Position numbers and translations under genes: made by a program
In this document: piece after piece, positions 1 through 9,248 of the stretch
Layout of the letters: each line of letters opens with the position of its first letter
How positions within the stretch are numbered: the stretch's first letter is position 1
The notes under the pieces: model-generated
What the model saw: the letters and a program-made list of their open reading frames with translations, nothing else
Database searches by the model: none
Told to the model about the DNA's origin: nothing
Assembly (NCBI GenBank): GCA_018433865.1
Contig: JAHDQJ010000002.1
Coordinates: 124,001 to 188,000 of the forward strand
From: Spirochaetales bacterium
GTDB lineage: Bacteria > Spirochaetota > Spirochaetia > Sphaerochaetales > Sphaerochaetaceae
Direction: 5' to 3'
Length of the DNA stretch: 64,000 bases

Positions 1-665
1 TTGGAGTTGTCCACTCCGGAGTACCGCGATACCGTCGGGTTGGTTCCGAGCATGTACATGTTGAATCCCTGTTTTGTTCGATTGAGGAGCAGAGCAACTA
101 AAACCGCACCTATAACGAAAAGGATGAAGGGAATCGGGATGCCGAGCACGACGCCGTTTCCGATCGTCATGAATGCGTCGGGAAATCCTCCGATGCTGTA
201 CCCTTTCGTGATGACGGTCGCCAATCCGAGGAACAGGCCTTGCGTCCCCAAGGTTGCCAGGATTGGCGGAACGCCGACGAACGCTATCATCATGCCATTG
301 AACAGACCGCAGAGCACCGCGATTCCGAGCACTGCGATGATTGAGAGGAATATCGCGGTTCCCGCGGGCATCCCCGCGGTATTCGCCGAATTCAGGATGA
401 CCGCAGCAACAACTCCCGTGAAGTTCGCTGCCGCGACGACCGAGAGATCGATCCCGCCGGTGATCATCGCAAGCATCATCGCGAGTGCGAGGAACCCGAA
501 CTCGGGGAACTGCGACGCCATGGACTGTATGTTGCTCCCCCTGAGGAAACTTGTGGGCAACAGGATCGTCATGATGATGATCGAAAGCAACATGATGATG
601 AACAGGTATTTGTTTTTCGGTTCCTTGAACTTGTACTGTGTCAGTTTGGAAATATTCAGCTTCAT
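1..665 (-). CDS. Sugar ABC transporter permease (RbsC/LsrC/RhaP-type), partial
   Basis: Inner-membrane permease of a carbohydrate uptake ABC transporter. The reading frame starts with ATG at 665 and stays open to the window edge (about 221 residues), so the C-terminus is missing. The translation begins MKLNISKLTQYKFKEPKN and is followed by strongly hydrophobic segments and the ITGGIDLSV signature found near the third membrane segment of ribose-type permeases. A GAGG ribosome site lies just upstream. It is the last visible gene of the minus-strand operon, 11 nt after the other permease. Two unlike permeases served by one double ATPase is the arrangement of Lsr (AI-2) and rhamnose transporters. 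The substrate is not shown by the sequence. Confidence 0.88.
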   Translation of the reverse strand, partial: MKLNISKLTQYKFKEPKNKYLFIIMLLSIIIMTILLPTSFLRGSNIQSMASQFPEFGFLALAMMLAMITGGIDLSVVAAANFTGVVAAVILNSANTAGMPAGTAIFLSIIAVLGIAVLCGLFNGMMIAFVGVPPILATLGTQGLFLGLATVITKGYSIGGFPDAFMTIGNGVVLGIPIPFILFVIGAVLVALLLNRTKQGFNMYMLGTNPTVSRYSGVDNS

Positions 666-676
666 GGTTCTACCTC

Positions 677-1693
677 TTACTCCTCTTCCTTCACGATGAT
701 CCGACGACCGCTGTCCTGGAACTTGGCCTGCAGGTAGGTGATGGACACACCGATGAGGAGGACCAGTCCGACGAAGAATTGCTGCCAATAGGAGGAGAGT
801 CCGATCATGATCAGGTTCTTCTCGAGGATCGTGATGAGGATGACTCCGATCATCGTTCCGGTGATGGTTCCCGAGCCTCCGCTGATGCGAGCTCCTCCGA
901 GGACTACCGCTGCGATGACGCTCAATTCGGTTCCGACCAGATAGTTCGGGTTGCTGTAGCGGATCAGAGACAGGTGCATGACTCCCATGATGCCTGCGAG
1001 CAGTCCCGCATACATGTAAACGAAGAACTGAATGCGCCGGGTGTTGAATCCTGCCCGCTTCGCAGCTTCCAGGTTTCCCCCGATCGCGAAGATTCCACGA
1101 CCGATCATGGTGAACTTCAGGATGAACCATGTGACCAGGATGATCACCACCAGGATGACGAAGAACACCGACAGTCCGAAAGTTGATCCGTCGGGCCTGG
1201 ACACGTTCAGCACGTTGAATGCACCGAAGTCCTTGATGCTTTGCGGAAGCCCTCCGACGTTCACGGCTTTCGTACCTACGAACTCAAGCATCGCACCATG
1301 ATACAGACTGCTCGTACCGAGCGTCACGATAAGGGTGGGAAGCTTGAAGAGTGAGACGAATACCGCGTTTATCGCTCCGAGAGTGACTCCCAGGAGCATC
1401 GAGATGGCAAATGCGAACCATATGTTGTCGAATCCCGTCGCGATCAGCACGTTCACCGAAATATACTGCCCGACGATCGCGATCGTCGTACAAGAGACAT
1501 CGACTCCACCCGAGATCAAGACGAGAAAGATGCCGATCGCAAGGATGGCGGTTCCCGAACTGCTCCTGAGCAAGTCGAAGAGATTCTCCAGTGTCAGGAA
1601 CGCCGGGTTGATGGCTGTGACGAAGGCGGAGAAGAGAATGACGATGAACAATACATATGTTTCGCTATGTCTGAACAGCTGTTTGATCTTCAT
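677..1693 (-). CDS. Sugar ABC transporter permease (RbsC/LsrD/RhaQ-type)
   Basis: Second inner-membrane permease of the sugar importer, 338 residues, the normal size for the BPD_transp_2 family. Hydrophobic segments run through the whole protein and the ISGGVDVSC motif at about residues 61-69 matches the family signature. The ATG at 1693 overlaps the stop of the upstream ATPase gene (ATGA) and has an AGGAG site inside that gene, so the two are translationally coupled. It differs clearly in sequence from the next permease, which supports a heterodimeric channel. Confidence 0.9.
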   Translation of the reverse strand: MKIKQLFRHSETYVLFIVILFSAFVTAINPAFLTLENLFDLLRSSSGTAILAIGIFLVLISGGVDVSCTTIAIVGQYISVNVLIATGFDNIWFAFAISMLLGVTLGAINAVFVSLFKLPTLIVTLGTSSLYHGAMLEFVGTKAVNVGGLPQSIKDFGAFNVLNVSRPDGSTFGLSVFFVILVVIILVTWFILKFTMIGRGIFAIGGNLEAAKRAGFNTRRIQFFVYMYAGLLAGIMGVMHLSLIRYSNPNYLVGTELSVIAAVVLGGARISGGSGTITGTMIGVILITILEKNLIMIGLSSYWQQFFVGLVLLIGVSITYLQAKFQDSGRRIIVKEEE

Positions 1694-3210
1694 GCATCGG
1701 CTCCTGTTTCAACTCGCTTGGCGATGACATCAAGGAGTTCATCCCTGCTGATGGTCGTCGAATCCTTGATCTCCCGGATGATCCGACCGCCTGACATGAC
1801 CAAGATCCTGTTGCAGTTGTCCAGGATCTCCTGGGCCTCATCCGAGATCATGATGATTCCCATGCCCTGGCGGGCAAGATCCCTGATGATCTCATGGATG
1901 GTATGCTTGGACCCGATGTCGATCCCGATCGTGGGTCCATCGAGAATGAAGATCTTCGGATCTGTGGCAAGCCACTTCGCGAGAACCACCCTCTGCTGGT
2001 TCCCACCCGAAAGGCTGTTCGCAGGATTCGCCGGGGTGGGAGTCTTGATCGAAAGCTTCTCGACCCATTCGGACTCCGCCTGCTTCTTCTTCCTGACATC
2101 GAGCATCCGGCTCTTCTTCAGGAAACTTTTCAGGATGGTGATCACAATGTTGTTACCGATAGACTGGACGTCGAAAAGGCCCTGGGTGAGCCTATCCTCG
2201 GGCAAGAAGGCAATGCCGTGCCGCATTCCGTCTCGTGGGTTGCGGATATGCACTTCCTTCCCGGAGACCATGATGGAACCGCTGTCCGCGCCATCGATGC
2301 CGAAGATCGATTCGACCACTTCGGTCCTTCCCGATCCGATCAACCCGATGATTCCCAGGATCTCACCTTTCTGCAATTGGAAATTGATGTTCCGGTACTG
2401 TCCGGCTTTCGCGAGGTTTTTCACCTCAAGCAACGGGACGGGATCCTTCATCTGCTCGTCATAGCGGTACGGCTCGAACTTGAGCATCCTTCCGGTCATG
2501 ATATAGGCGAGCTTCTCTTCGTCGAGTTCCGATGAGGGATACACACCCAGCAACTTGCCATCACGGAGCACGGTGATGTTCTCGGCAATCTGGAACACCT
2601 CGCTGAGTTTGTGACTCACGAACAGTGTCGCGATTCCGCGTTGCTTCAATTTCAATATGATGGAGAAGAGGTGACTGACCTCCTCGCTCGTGATCGCGCT
2701 GGTAGCCTCATCCATGATGATCAGCTTCGCGTTCTGCGTCAACGCACGCGATATGGCTATGATTTGCTTCTTGGCGACCGAGAGGCTCTCCACCCGCTCG
2801 TCAAGAGGTATGTCCTCACCTATTTCCGCAAGGGCTTTCCGCGCGGTCTCCCTGACTTGTTTCCAGTTCACCTTCTGTTGGTTGCTTTCAAGCATCTGGT
2901 TGACGGAAATGTTTTCCGCGACGGTCAGGTTTGGAAACAGGGAGAGGTCCTGGTAGATGATCTGTATGCCGGCGCGGATGGATTCGATCGCCTGCATACC
3001 ACGCAATTCGGTACCTTCGATCCTGATGATTCCGCTGTCGGCTTTGTAGACACCACCGATGATCTTGATCAATGTGGACTTTCCCGACCCGTTTTCGCCG
3101 ATCAGACAGTGGATTTCTCCCTTGCCGATGGTCAGATCCACATTGTCGAGAGCCTTGACACCAACAAATGTCTTGCTGATGTTCCTTGCCTCCAAAAAAA
3201 CCTCTGCCAT
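1690..3210 (-). CDS. Sugar ABC transporter ATP-binding protein, double ABC domain (RbsA/LsrA-type)
   Basis: Cytoplasmic ATPase energising the adjacent permeases. At 506 residues it has two tandem ABC domains, as in RbsA/MglA/LsrA. Domain 1 has Walker A GENGSGKST near residues 38-46 and Walker B LIIMDEAT near 163. Domain 2 has a degenerate Walker A (GLIGSGRT), the signature LSGGNQQR and Walker B IFILDGPT, where the usual Glu is replaced by Gly, a common degeneration in this subfamily. ATG at 3210 follows an AGGAG site. A perfect hairpin separates it from the binding-protein gene, so it is probably expressed at a lower level from the same transcript. Confidence 0.92.
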   Translation of the reverse strand: MAEVFLEARNISKTFVGVKALDNVDLTIGKGEIHCLIGENGSGKSTLIKIIGGVYKADSGIIRIEGTELRGMQAIESIRAGIQIIYQDLSLFPNLTVAENISVNQMLESNQQKVNWKQVRETARKALAEIGEDIPLDERVESLSVAKKQIIAISRALTQNAKLIIMDEATSAITSEEVSHLFSIILKLKQRGIATLFVSHKLSEVFQIAENITVLRDGKLLGVYPSSELDEEKLAYIMTGRMLKFEPYRYDEQMKDPVPLLEVKNLAKAGQYRNINFQLQKGEILGIIGLIGSGRTEVVESIFGIDGADSGSIMVSGKEVHIRNPRDGMRHGIAFLPEDRLTQGLFDVQSIGNNIVITILKSFLKKSRMLDVRKKKQAESEWVEKLSIKTPTPANPANSLSGGNQQRVVLAKWLATDPKIFILDGPTIGIDIGSKHTIHEIIRDLARQGMGIIMISDEAQEILDNCNRILVMSGGRIIREIKDSTTISRDELLDVIAKRVETGADA

Positions 3211-3262
3211 GATGACTCCTGTAGTCGTTATTGTATGAATCTTACACTATGCAATCACAACG

Positions 3263-3289
3263 GGGAGATCCCTTGGACCGGGATCTCCC
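3263..3289 (-). promoter_or_regulatory. Intercistronic hairpin between binding protein and ATPase genes
   Basis: Perfect 10-bp inverted repeat: GGGAGATCCC at 3263-3272 and GGGATCTCCC at 3280-3289 with a 7-nt loop. No T-run follows on the minus strand, so it looks like an mRNA-stabilising or partially terminating stem-loop rather than a full terminator. Such hairpins often allow excess synthesis of the solute-binding protein over the membrane components. Confidence 0.7.
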
Positions 3290-3309
3290 ACGTAAAAGAC
3301 AATCAGAGC

Positions 3310-4353
3310 TTACAGCTTGTAGGAACCATCAGCATTGGTCCAATCCTTGAGGTTGTCCTTGTTGACATCGACCCAAGCCTGGCCATACACGACGGGAACT
3401 CCGTGCTCGTTGTTCTTGATGGTGATCTTGTTGTATCCGGGAACGCCCAAGTCGACTCCGTCCTTGATCGGCTGACCCTTCAGCATCATATACGCCAGCT
3501 TGGCTGTTGCATACGCTGCATCCGCGGGTACCCAGAAGTGGATCGACTTCGCTGCGCCGCTCTTCAGGTAGTCGCCTGCGACTGAGGGCAGACAGGTACC
3601 GAATGCTGCGACCTTACCGATCAGGCCCTTCTCCTCGATTGCTGCGGCAGCGCCGGGAACGGTGCTCATCGCACTGCCCATGACGGCCTTCAGATCTGGA
3701 TGGGACTTGAACAGCTCAAGGGTCCTCTCATATGCGAGCTGCTGGTTCTCACGATCCTCGACGCGCACGGCCTGTGCGGTGAAGAGCTTGGGATACTTCT
3801 CTGCAGCCTGTGCCATCTCACCGTCGACCCACTGGTTGTGTGTCGGGGAGGTGAGGTTGCCGACGAACGGCTGCCACTTGCCCTCGAATCCCATCCACTC
3901 AGCCATGATGTCCATCATGTGGCGTCCATACTCATCGTTGTCAAAGGCTTCGAGGTCGTAGCTGACCTGCCTCTGGTTGGAAGCCTCGTGCGTGAAGGTA
4001 AGGATACCTGCATCGTTGGCCTTCTTGAGAACGGGGACCAATGCTTCGGGATCGTTGGGAACCACGAGAATAGCATCGACGCCCTTCGCAATGAGGTCAT
4101 TGATGATGGCGATCTGGGACGCCGGGTCCGCAGTGTCCGCACCGACCTGGTACGCATTCACATCAGGATGTGCGGCAGCAAACTTTTCGATACCGACACG
4201 CGTGCTGTCGAACCAGGCAACTCCCTCCAGCTTGACGACGAGTACGATCTCCAGCTTGTCATCCTTCTTCGCCGCCGCTTCACCCTGACCGGCTGCGAAT
4301 GCCACACCACCGACCATAGCCAGGATCAGCAATACTGTTACTAGCTTTTTCAC
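3310..4353 (-). CDS. Sugar ABC transporter substrate-binding protein (LsrB/RhaS-like, periplasmic-binding type 1)
   Basis: Secreted solute-binding protein that delivers ligand to the downstream permease pair; about 347 residues. I chose the GTG at 4353 because it lies 6 nt after a perfect AGGAGG (4365-4360) and gives a clean signal peptide, MKKLVTVLLILAMVGGVAFA, with type I cleavage likely at AFA. The frame is open further upstream to 4443 but no ribosome site supports that. The mature part has the VVPNDPEALVPVLKKANDAGI segment typical of LsrB/RhaS proteins. It is the first gene of the operon, behind its own promoter, and faces the LacI regulator. The ligand could be AI-2, rhamnose or another sugar. 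Confidence 0.88.
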   Translation of the reverse strand: MKKLVTVLLILAMVGGVAFAAGQGEAAAKKDDKLEIVLVVKLEGVAWFDSTRVGIEKFAAAHPDVNAYQVGADTADPASQIAIINDLIAKGVDAILVVPNDPEALVPVLKKANDAGILTFTHEASNQRQVSYDLEAFDNDEYGRHMMDIMAEWMGFEGKWQPFVGNLTSPTHNQWVDGEMAQAAEKYPKLFTAQAVRVEDRENQQLAYERTLELFKSHPDLKAVMGSAMSTVPGAAAAIEEKGLIGKVAAFGTCLPSVAGDYLKSGAAKSIHFWVPADAAYATAKLAYMMLKGQPIKDGVDLGVPGYNKITIKNNEHGVPVVYGQAWVDVNKDNLKDWTNADGSYKL

Positions 4354-4459
4354 AATCACCCTCCTAAAAATTTTTCTTAGCTCTGACAGAGCCAATTGCA
4401 CCACAATAATGTACGGGGCAGTATCTTTCGTAGGATACGTCAACTAAACTTCATGTACC

Positions 4460-4487
4460 ATTCTACCCCACATAACCTATTTGTCAA
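4460..4487 (-). promoter_or_regulatory. Sigma-70-type promoter of the sugar ABC operon
   Basis: Minus-strand TTGACA (4487-4482) and TAGAAT (4465-4460) separated by 16 nt. It gives a leader of about 100 nt before the GTG start at 4353. Confidence 0.7.
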
Positions 4488-4631
4488 ATGCAAAATCAAG
4501 ACAGGCAAATCAGACAAAAGTAAAACTTTCATTCTTCCATTCGTAGTAAAAGTCATGACGAACGGCTCAGGTACTACCTTTCAACACCTAATTCTAAGAC
4601 CCAATAGTGGGGTTGTCAAGAAAATTCTGTA

Positions 4632-4662
4632 TAAATTTTAGTGCTCGGATTACTAAAATTTA
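4632..4662. promoter_or_regulatory. Candidate LacI-family operator between divergent genes
   Basis: In the 383-bp gap between the binding-protein gene and lacI there is an 11-bp inverted repeat: TAAATTTTAGT at 4632-4642 and ACTAAAATTTA at 4652-4662, with a 9-nt spacer. It lies just upstream of the regulator's -35 box and about 145 bp upstream of the ABC promoter -35. Apart from the two promoters and this repeat I see nothing else in 4354-4736; the region is distinctly AT-rich. Confidence 0.5.
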
Positions 4663-4675
4663 CTGTAATTTTTTG

Positions 4676-4704
4676 TTGAGTTTTGCTGAAATACAGATTA
4701 TCAT
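4676..4704 (+). promoter_or_regulatory. Promoter of the LacI-family regulator gene
   Basis: TTGAGT at 4676-4681 and TATCAT at 4699-4704, spaced 17 nt. The predicted start is about 25 nt before the ATG at 4737, with AGAGG as ribosome site. Confidence 0.55.
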
Positions 4705-4736
4705 ATTGACAGATTTCTAACAAAGAGGCGTTCCCG

Positions 4737-5777
4737 ATGAAGGTGACCATCAAAGATATCGCAGCAAAGGCAGGGGTCTCGGTCTCTGCAGTCTCATTCG
4801 CACTCAACGACAAGCCGGGGGTCAGCAAGGCAACCCAGGAGAGGGTCCGCAGGGTAGCTGCCGAGCTCGGGTACATCCAGCCGCCCTCGAGGCACACTTC
4901 GGTTCCCGAACAGGGGGGAGCCGTGGTGAAGGTGCTGAAGATCCTTCGGCATGGGCACACCATCAATGCGAGCCATAACTTCTTCATCGATGCCTACCTG
5001 GAAGGGATCAATGAGATAGCACACCAACAGGGAATCACCATCGAGATAGGAACCTTCGGATCGAATACCAAGATGTCCAGGATCGTGGAGATGATGCAAA
5101 GCTATTCGCCTACCCTCGGGTACCTGATCCTCGGGACCGAACTGAGCGAGGAGGATATGCACCAGATCCTCAGCACCCAGAACAATGTCGTATTCATGGA
5201 CACCTATGTCGACTATATCCCCGCCCATTTCGTGGACATGAACAACACCGACACGGTGTATCAGGCGATCAACCACCTGAGGCAGTACGGCCACAAGAAG
5301 ATCGGAATGATCAAAAGCAGCGTATCCACCAAGAACTTCTCTCTCCGGGAACGTGCGTTCCACCAAGTGATGCACGATTTCGGACTGGAGGTCGATCCAT
5401 CATTCATCGTGGATGTCGACTCGACCTTCGACGGAGCCTATCGCGACATGCTCAGGCACATGGAAGGCAACCCCGGACTGCCGACCGCATTCTTCGCCAC
5501 CAACGACATCATGGCTCTCGGATGCATGAAGGCATTCCATGAGAAAGGTCTCTCGATCCCCGACGACCTCTCCCTCGTGGGGTTCGACAATCTTCCCATG
5601 TCGGAGATGTCCAGCCCTCCGCTCACCACCATCGATGTGTTCAAGCACAAGATCGCACAGTATGCACTGAACATCCTGCTCACCGGACATGGCAACAAGC
5701 CGTGTACCACTTCTGTCAAGACACTGATAGACGGACGTCTGATCAGTCGCTCCAGCGTGAGACGCATCGGCTCCTGA
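4737..5777 (+). CDS. LacI-family transcriptional regulator
   Basis: DNA-binding regulator of 346 residues. The N-terminus MKVTIKDIAAKAGVSVSAVS is a standard LacI helix-turn-helix, followed by the hinge region and a periplasmic-binding-type sensor domain; LVGFDNLPMSEMSSPPLTTI near the C-terminus is the usual effector-domain signature. It is divergent from the sugar ABC operon and almost certainly controls it through the inverted repeat in the intergenic region, responding to the transported sugar or a derivative. The length is normal and nothing is missing. Confidence 0.92.
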   Translation: MKVTIKDIAAKAGVSVSAVSFALNDKPGVSKATQERVRRVAAELGYIQPPSRHTSVPEQGGAVVKVLKILRHGHTINASHNFFIDAYLEGINEIAHQQGITIEIGTFGSNTKMSRIVEMMQSYSPTLGYLILGTELSEEDMHQILSTQNNVVFMDTYVDYIPAHFVDMNNTDTVYQAINHLRQYGHKKIGMIKSSVSTKNFSLRERAFHQVMHDFGLEVDPSFIVDVDSTFDGAYRDMLRHMEGNPGLPTAFFATNDIMALGCMKAFHEKGLSIPDDLSLVGFDNLPMSEMSSPPLTTIDVFKHKIAQYALNILLTGHGNKPCTTSVKTLIDGRLISRSSVRRIGS

Positions 5778-5820
5778 GTCAATCACCACAGGATATTCTT
5801 CCCCCTGTGCTTCCGGCCAC

Positions 5821-5848
5821 GTTCCGGAAGAACGTGCACGTCCGGAAC
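5821..5848. promoter_or_regulatory. 28-bp GTTCC...GGAAC palindrome upstream of the dehydrogenase operon
   Basis: GTTCCGGA at 5821-5828 pairs with TCCGGAAC at 5841-5848 across 12 nt that contain their own small palindrome ACGTGCACGT. No T-run follows, so it is not a typical terminator for the lacI gene. It lies about 60 bp upstream of the dehydrogenase promoter. A 28-bp element with the same GTTCC/GGAAC ends and a central GTGCAC occurs at 18667-18694. Confidence 0.45.
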
Positions 5849-5903
5849 AATGGACTCGCATCATGCCCTGATGAACAAATGTGAAATTATAGGAATCTAT
5901 CTT

Positions 5904-5938
5904 TACATTTGACAATGTATGGCCATTGGTGTTACACT
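5904..5938 (+). promoter_or_regulatory. Promoter and candidate SorC operator of the dehydrogenase operon
   Basis: TTGACA at 5909-5914 and TACACT at 5933-5938 are spaced 18 nt. The -35 box is embedded in a palindrome, TACATT (5904-5909) TGAC AATGTA (5914-5919), which could be the binding site of the SorC-type regulator encoded at the end of the operon. Confidence 0.55.
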
Positions 5939-5997
5939 TCGCATGCATTGATACGATCATACGCAGACTAGGTTCTGTATTCGGAGGAGATATTGGT

Positions 5998-6957
5998 ATG
6001 AAGCTACCAAAAGCCGTACATAAGGAACTGTACTACAAGATGTTGTTGACGAGGGAGTTCGAGCAGACCGCTGCGAAGCTCTTCATTCAAGGCAAGGTAC
6101 ATGGAACCGCACACTTCTGCATCGGCGAGGAGGCGACCGGAGTCGGAGTCTGTTCCGCCCTCGAGAAAGAAGACCTGATCACCCAGACCCACCGCGGCCA
6201 CAACCAGGGAATAGGCAAGAACATGGACATCAACAGGATGATGGCTGAGTTCCTGGGCAAGGAGACCGGATATTGCAAGGGAAAGGGCGGATGCATGCAC
6301 ATCGCCGATTTCTCCGTCGGAAGTCTCGGAGCCAACGGTGTCGTAGCCGGCGGCATGCCCATCGCCACGGGAGCCGCGCTTGCCCAGAAATACCGGAAAA
6401 GCGAGCACATCACCGTATGCTTCTTCGGTGACGGAGCCGCGAATGAAGGGGCATTCCACGAGTCGCTGAACCTCGCTTCGGTGTGGAAACTGCCTGTCCT
6501 CTTCGTCTGTACGAACAACCAGTACGGAATGTCGACAAGCATCAAGAAGTCGATGAACATCGAGGACATCTCGATCAGGGCAACCAGTTATGGAATCAAG
6601 GGGATCGCCCTTGACGGCAATGACGTGGTGAACATCTATCAGGAGACGAAGAAGGCAAAGGAGCATGTCAAGGAACACGGTCCGATGCTCATGGTCCTGA
6701 ACACTTACCGATGGATGGGACACTCGAAGAGCGATGCACAGCTCTACCGGACGAAGGAAGAAGTCGAACAGTGGAAGGAGCAGTGCCCGATCAAGCGCCA
6801 CCGCGCTTATCTGCTCGAGAACGGCATCTTCACCGAAAAAGAGCTGGATGCGGTGCAGCAGGAGGCAGCTGATGCGGTAAGGGCGGCAGTCGAGTTCGCC
6901 GAGAACAGCCCAGAACCGAAGATCGAGAACATCTTCGATGACGTCTACGCCGACTAA
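5998..6957 (+). CDS. 2-oxo acid (pyruvate/acetoin) dehydrogenase E1 component, alpha subunit
   Basis: Thiamine-diphosphate-dependent E1 alpha subunit, 319 residues, which decarboxylates the 2-oxo acid together with E1 beta. The TPP-binding motif GDGAANEG...NN is present around residues 144-178. The ATG at 5998 was chosen because GGAGGA lies about 10 nt upstream and the protein then starts at the usual family position ([22 protein letters not shown]). It is the first gene of an E1a-E1b-E2-E3 operon. That gene order and subunit size fit both pyruvate and acetoin dehydrogenases, and the sequence alone does not decide between them. Confidence 0.9.
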   Translation: MKLPKAVHKELYYKMLLTREFEQTAAKLFIQGKVHGTAHFCIGEEATGVGVCSALEKEDLITQTHRGHNQGIGKNMDINRMMAEFLGKETGYCKGKGGCMHIADFSVGSLGANGVVAGGMPIATGAALAQKYRKSEHITVCFFGDGAANEGAFHESLNLASVWKLPVLFVCTNNQYGMSTSIKKSMNIEDISIRATSYGIKGIALDGNDVVNIYQETKKAKEHVKEHGPMLMVLNTYRWMGHSKSDAQLYRTKEEVEQWKEQCPIKRHRAYLLENGIFTEKELDAVQQEAADAVRAAVEFAENSPEPKIENIFDDVYAD

Positions 6958-6976
6958 TCGACAAAGGAGACAGCAC

Positions 6977-7960
6977 ATGCGTGACATAACATATGCCCAA
7001 GCCATCAACGAGGCGATGAGCGAGGAGATGCGAAAGGATGATTCGATCATCTTCCTCGGTGAGGATATCGGAGTATACGGAGGGGCCTTCGGTGTCTCCA
7101 GGGGAATGATCGAGGAGTTCGGGGAGGAACGTGTCCGGGATACTCCGATCTCAGAGCTGGCGATCACCGGAGCTGCCGCAGGAGCTGCTATGAACGGACT
7201 TCGTCCCATCGTGGAGATCATGTTCAGCGATTTCATGACATTGGCGATGGAACAGCTGGTCAACCAAGCGGCGAAGAATAGATTCCAGTTCGGTGGCCAG
7301 GGCTCTGTGCCGATGGTGCTCCGTGCACCGGGCGGTTCGGGAACCGGAGCCGCGGAACAACACAGCCAGAGCCTCGAAGCCTGGGTTGCCCATGTTCCCG
7401 GACTGAAGGTCGTCATCCCCTCCACACCCTACGACGCGAAGGGCCTGCTCAAAAGCGCGATCCGTGACAACAACCCCGTGGTGTTCCTTGAGCAGAAACT
7501 GCTCTACCGCGTAAAGGGCCCCGTTCCGGAGATCGAAGATGATTACAGCATCCCGCTCGGTGTCGCTGATGTGAAGCGTGAGGGAAAAGACCTGACCATC
7601 ATCACCTACGGAAGGATGGTACCGAGATGCCTGACTGTCGCAGAGCGATTTGCAGAGGCAAAGGAAGCAGACATCGAGGTGATCGACATCCGTACGCTCG
7701 TTCCGTTGGACAAGAAGGCCCTGATCGATTCTGCGAAGAAGACCGGCCGCGTATTGGTGGTGCATGAAGCCTGCCAGACAGGGGGATTCGGCGGAGAGAT
7801 CGTCAGCACCATCGTCGAAAGCGACGCGTTCTTCTATTTGGATGCTCCGGTGAAGCGGTTGGGAGGATTGGACGTTCCCATTCCCTATAACCCGCAGCTG
7901 GAGGCTCAGGTCGTTCCGACCGAAGAGAAGATTACTGCGGCTCTCAGAGAGTTGCTGTAG
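6977..7960 (+). CDS. 2-oxo acid dehydrogenase E1 component, beta subunit
   Basis: Beta subunit of the E1 heterotetramer, 327 residues, containing the transketolase pyrimidine-binding and C-terminal domains. The start ATG at 6977 has AAAGGAGA just upstream; an earlier in-frame ATG at 6938 lies within the alpha gene and would add a non-family tail. Motifs such as [12 protein letters not shown] and the [17 protein letters not shown] loop are typical of AcoB/PdhB. The gene is 19 nt after E1 alpha and 9 nt before E2. Confidence 0.92.
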   Translation: MRDITYAQAINEAMSEEMRKDDSIIFLGEDIGVYGGAFGVSRGMIEEFGEERVRDTPISELAITGAAAGAAMNGLRPIVEIMFSDFMTLAMEQLVNQAAKNRFQFGGQGSVPMVLRAPGGSGTGAAEQHSQSLEAWVAHVPGLKVVIPSTPYDAKGLLKSAIRDNNPVVFLEQKLLYRVKGPVPEIEDDYSIPLGVADVKREGKDLTIITYGRMVPRCLTVAERFAEAKEADIEVIDIRTLVPLDKKALIDSAKKTGRVLVVHEACQTGGFGGEIVSTIVESDAFFYLDAPVKRLGGLDVPIPYNPQLEAQVVPTEEKITAALRELL

Positions 7961-7969
7961 GAGGATTGC

Positions 7970-9238
7970 ATGGCCGAAGCAGTAATCATGCCGAAGACCG
8001 GCATGGCGATGGAAGAAGGGGTCATCATCGAATGGCTCAAGCGCGAAGGTGATGAGATCGCAGTCGGTGATGTACTCGCACAGATCGAGACTGACAAGTC
8101 CACGATGGACCTGGAGTCGGATGCGAGCGGGACATTGCTCAAGCTCGTGTACGAGGCAGGAACCACCGTGCCCGTCACCCTACCGATCGCATGGATAGGC
8201 AAGAAGGGAGAGAAGATACCCGAAACGGTCTCCGAGGCCAATCCGGTACAGGAAGTGGCCAAGGTTGTCGAAGCAATCCCCGAACCGATACCCCAAGCCA
8301 TGGGCATTTCAACCGGGAAGATACTCGCGACCCCGGCGGCCAAGCGCGCGGCATCGGAAAGGAAGATCGATCTTGCGACGGTCACTCCCAGTGGCAAATG
8401 GGGTGAGGTCGTACAGAAGGATGTGCTCTCGGCGAGTCCGCGGGTGACACCGCTTGCTGCGAGGATCGCCCAGGACAAGCATCTCAACTTGCAGGATGTG
8501 ACCGGCTCGGGACACGGTGGCAAGATCTACGCGAAGGACATCAAGAGCGAGGATTCGGGTGAGTTCACCCGCCTTCCGCTGACGAACATCCAGAAGATCA
8601 CCGGAAAACGGATGCTCGAGAGCGTCCTGACCATCCCGATGGTCACCGAGAACATCAAGGTCGACATGACCCGATTGCTCGAGCTCAAGCAAGCCATCCT
8701 CGATGAGAGCAAAGTGAAGGCATCGGTGAACGATTTCGTGATCAAGGCGGTGGCAAAAGCGCTGAGGAAGCACCCACGGATGAACTCGATGTTCGACGGT
8801 GATGCGCTGATCCAGAAGCATGACATCAACATCGGCATGGCGGTGGCTACCGACCGGGGACTGTTGGTTCCCGTGATCAGGAGAGCCGATGCACTCACCC
8901 TCTCTTCGTTGGTCGAAAAGACCAAGACGACCATTGAGAGAGCCCGTGAAGGCAAGTTGACCATGGAGGAGCTGACCGGTTCGACATTCTCCATCTCCAA
9001 TGTGGGCATGTTCGGCATCACCGCTTTCACGCCGATCATCAATCCTCCCGAAGCAGGTATCCTGGGAGTTTGCACCATCGAAAAGGTCCCCAGGATCGTC
9101 GATGGGGCGCTCACCGAACGCAGCATCATGACCTTGAGCCTGACTTTCGACCACAGGATCGTCGATGGAGCCGAATCGGCCCAGTTCCTGCAGAGTGTCG
9201 TGAGCCTGCTCGAGCACCCATTGCAACTGATGGTATAG
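7970..9238 (+). CDS. Dihydrolipoamide acyltransferase E2, one lipoyl domain and two E3-binding modules
   Basis: Core acyltransferase of the complex, 422 residues. An N-terminal lipoyl domain (about 1-80) carries the lipoylated Lys in ETDKSTMDLES. Two consecutive peripheral-subunit-binding modules follow: one from ATPAAKRAASERK (about residue 112) and one from VTPLAARIAQDKH (about 160), each ending in a GxxGxVxxKD-like segment. The catalytic domain occupies the remainder and has the active-site DHRIVDG motif near the C-terminus. One such module is common; two in tandem is less usual and could bind extra E3 or E1. AGGAG precedes the ATG. Confidence 0.9.
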   Translation: MAEAVIMPKTGMAMEEGVIIEWLKREGDEIAVGDVLAQIETDKSTMDLESDASGTLLKLVYEAGTTVPVTLPIAWIGKKGEKIPETVSEANPVQEVAKVVEAIPEPIPQAMGISTGKILATPAAKRAASERKIDLATVTPSGKWGEVVQKDVLSASPRVTPLAARIAQDKHLNLQDVTGSGHGGKIYAKDIKSEDSGEFTRLPLTNIQKITGKRMLESVLTIPMVTENIKVDMTRLLELKQAILDESKVKASVNDFVIKAVAKALRKHPRMNSMFDGDALIQKHDINIGMAVATDRGLLVPVIRRADALTLSSLVEKTKTTIERAREGKLTMEELTGSTFSISNVGMFGITAFTPIINPPEAGILGVCTIEKVPRIVDGALTERSIMTLSLTFDHRIVDGAESAQFLQSVVSLLEHPLQLMV

Positions 9239-9248
9239 GAGTCCAAGA

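Noticed and set aside
1-699. Open frame of 232 codons on the plus strand at the left edge
   Set aside because: It is antisense to a clear ABC permease read on the minus strand with a proper start and ribosome site at 665.
5821-5848. Terminator for the lacI gene
   Set aside because: The hairpin has no following T-run and its centre and ends resemble the pepF operator, so it is treated as a possible regulatory site.
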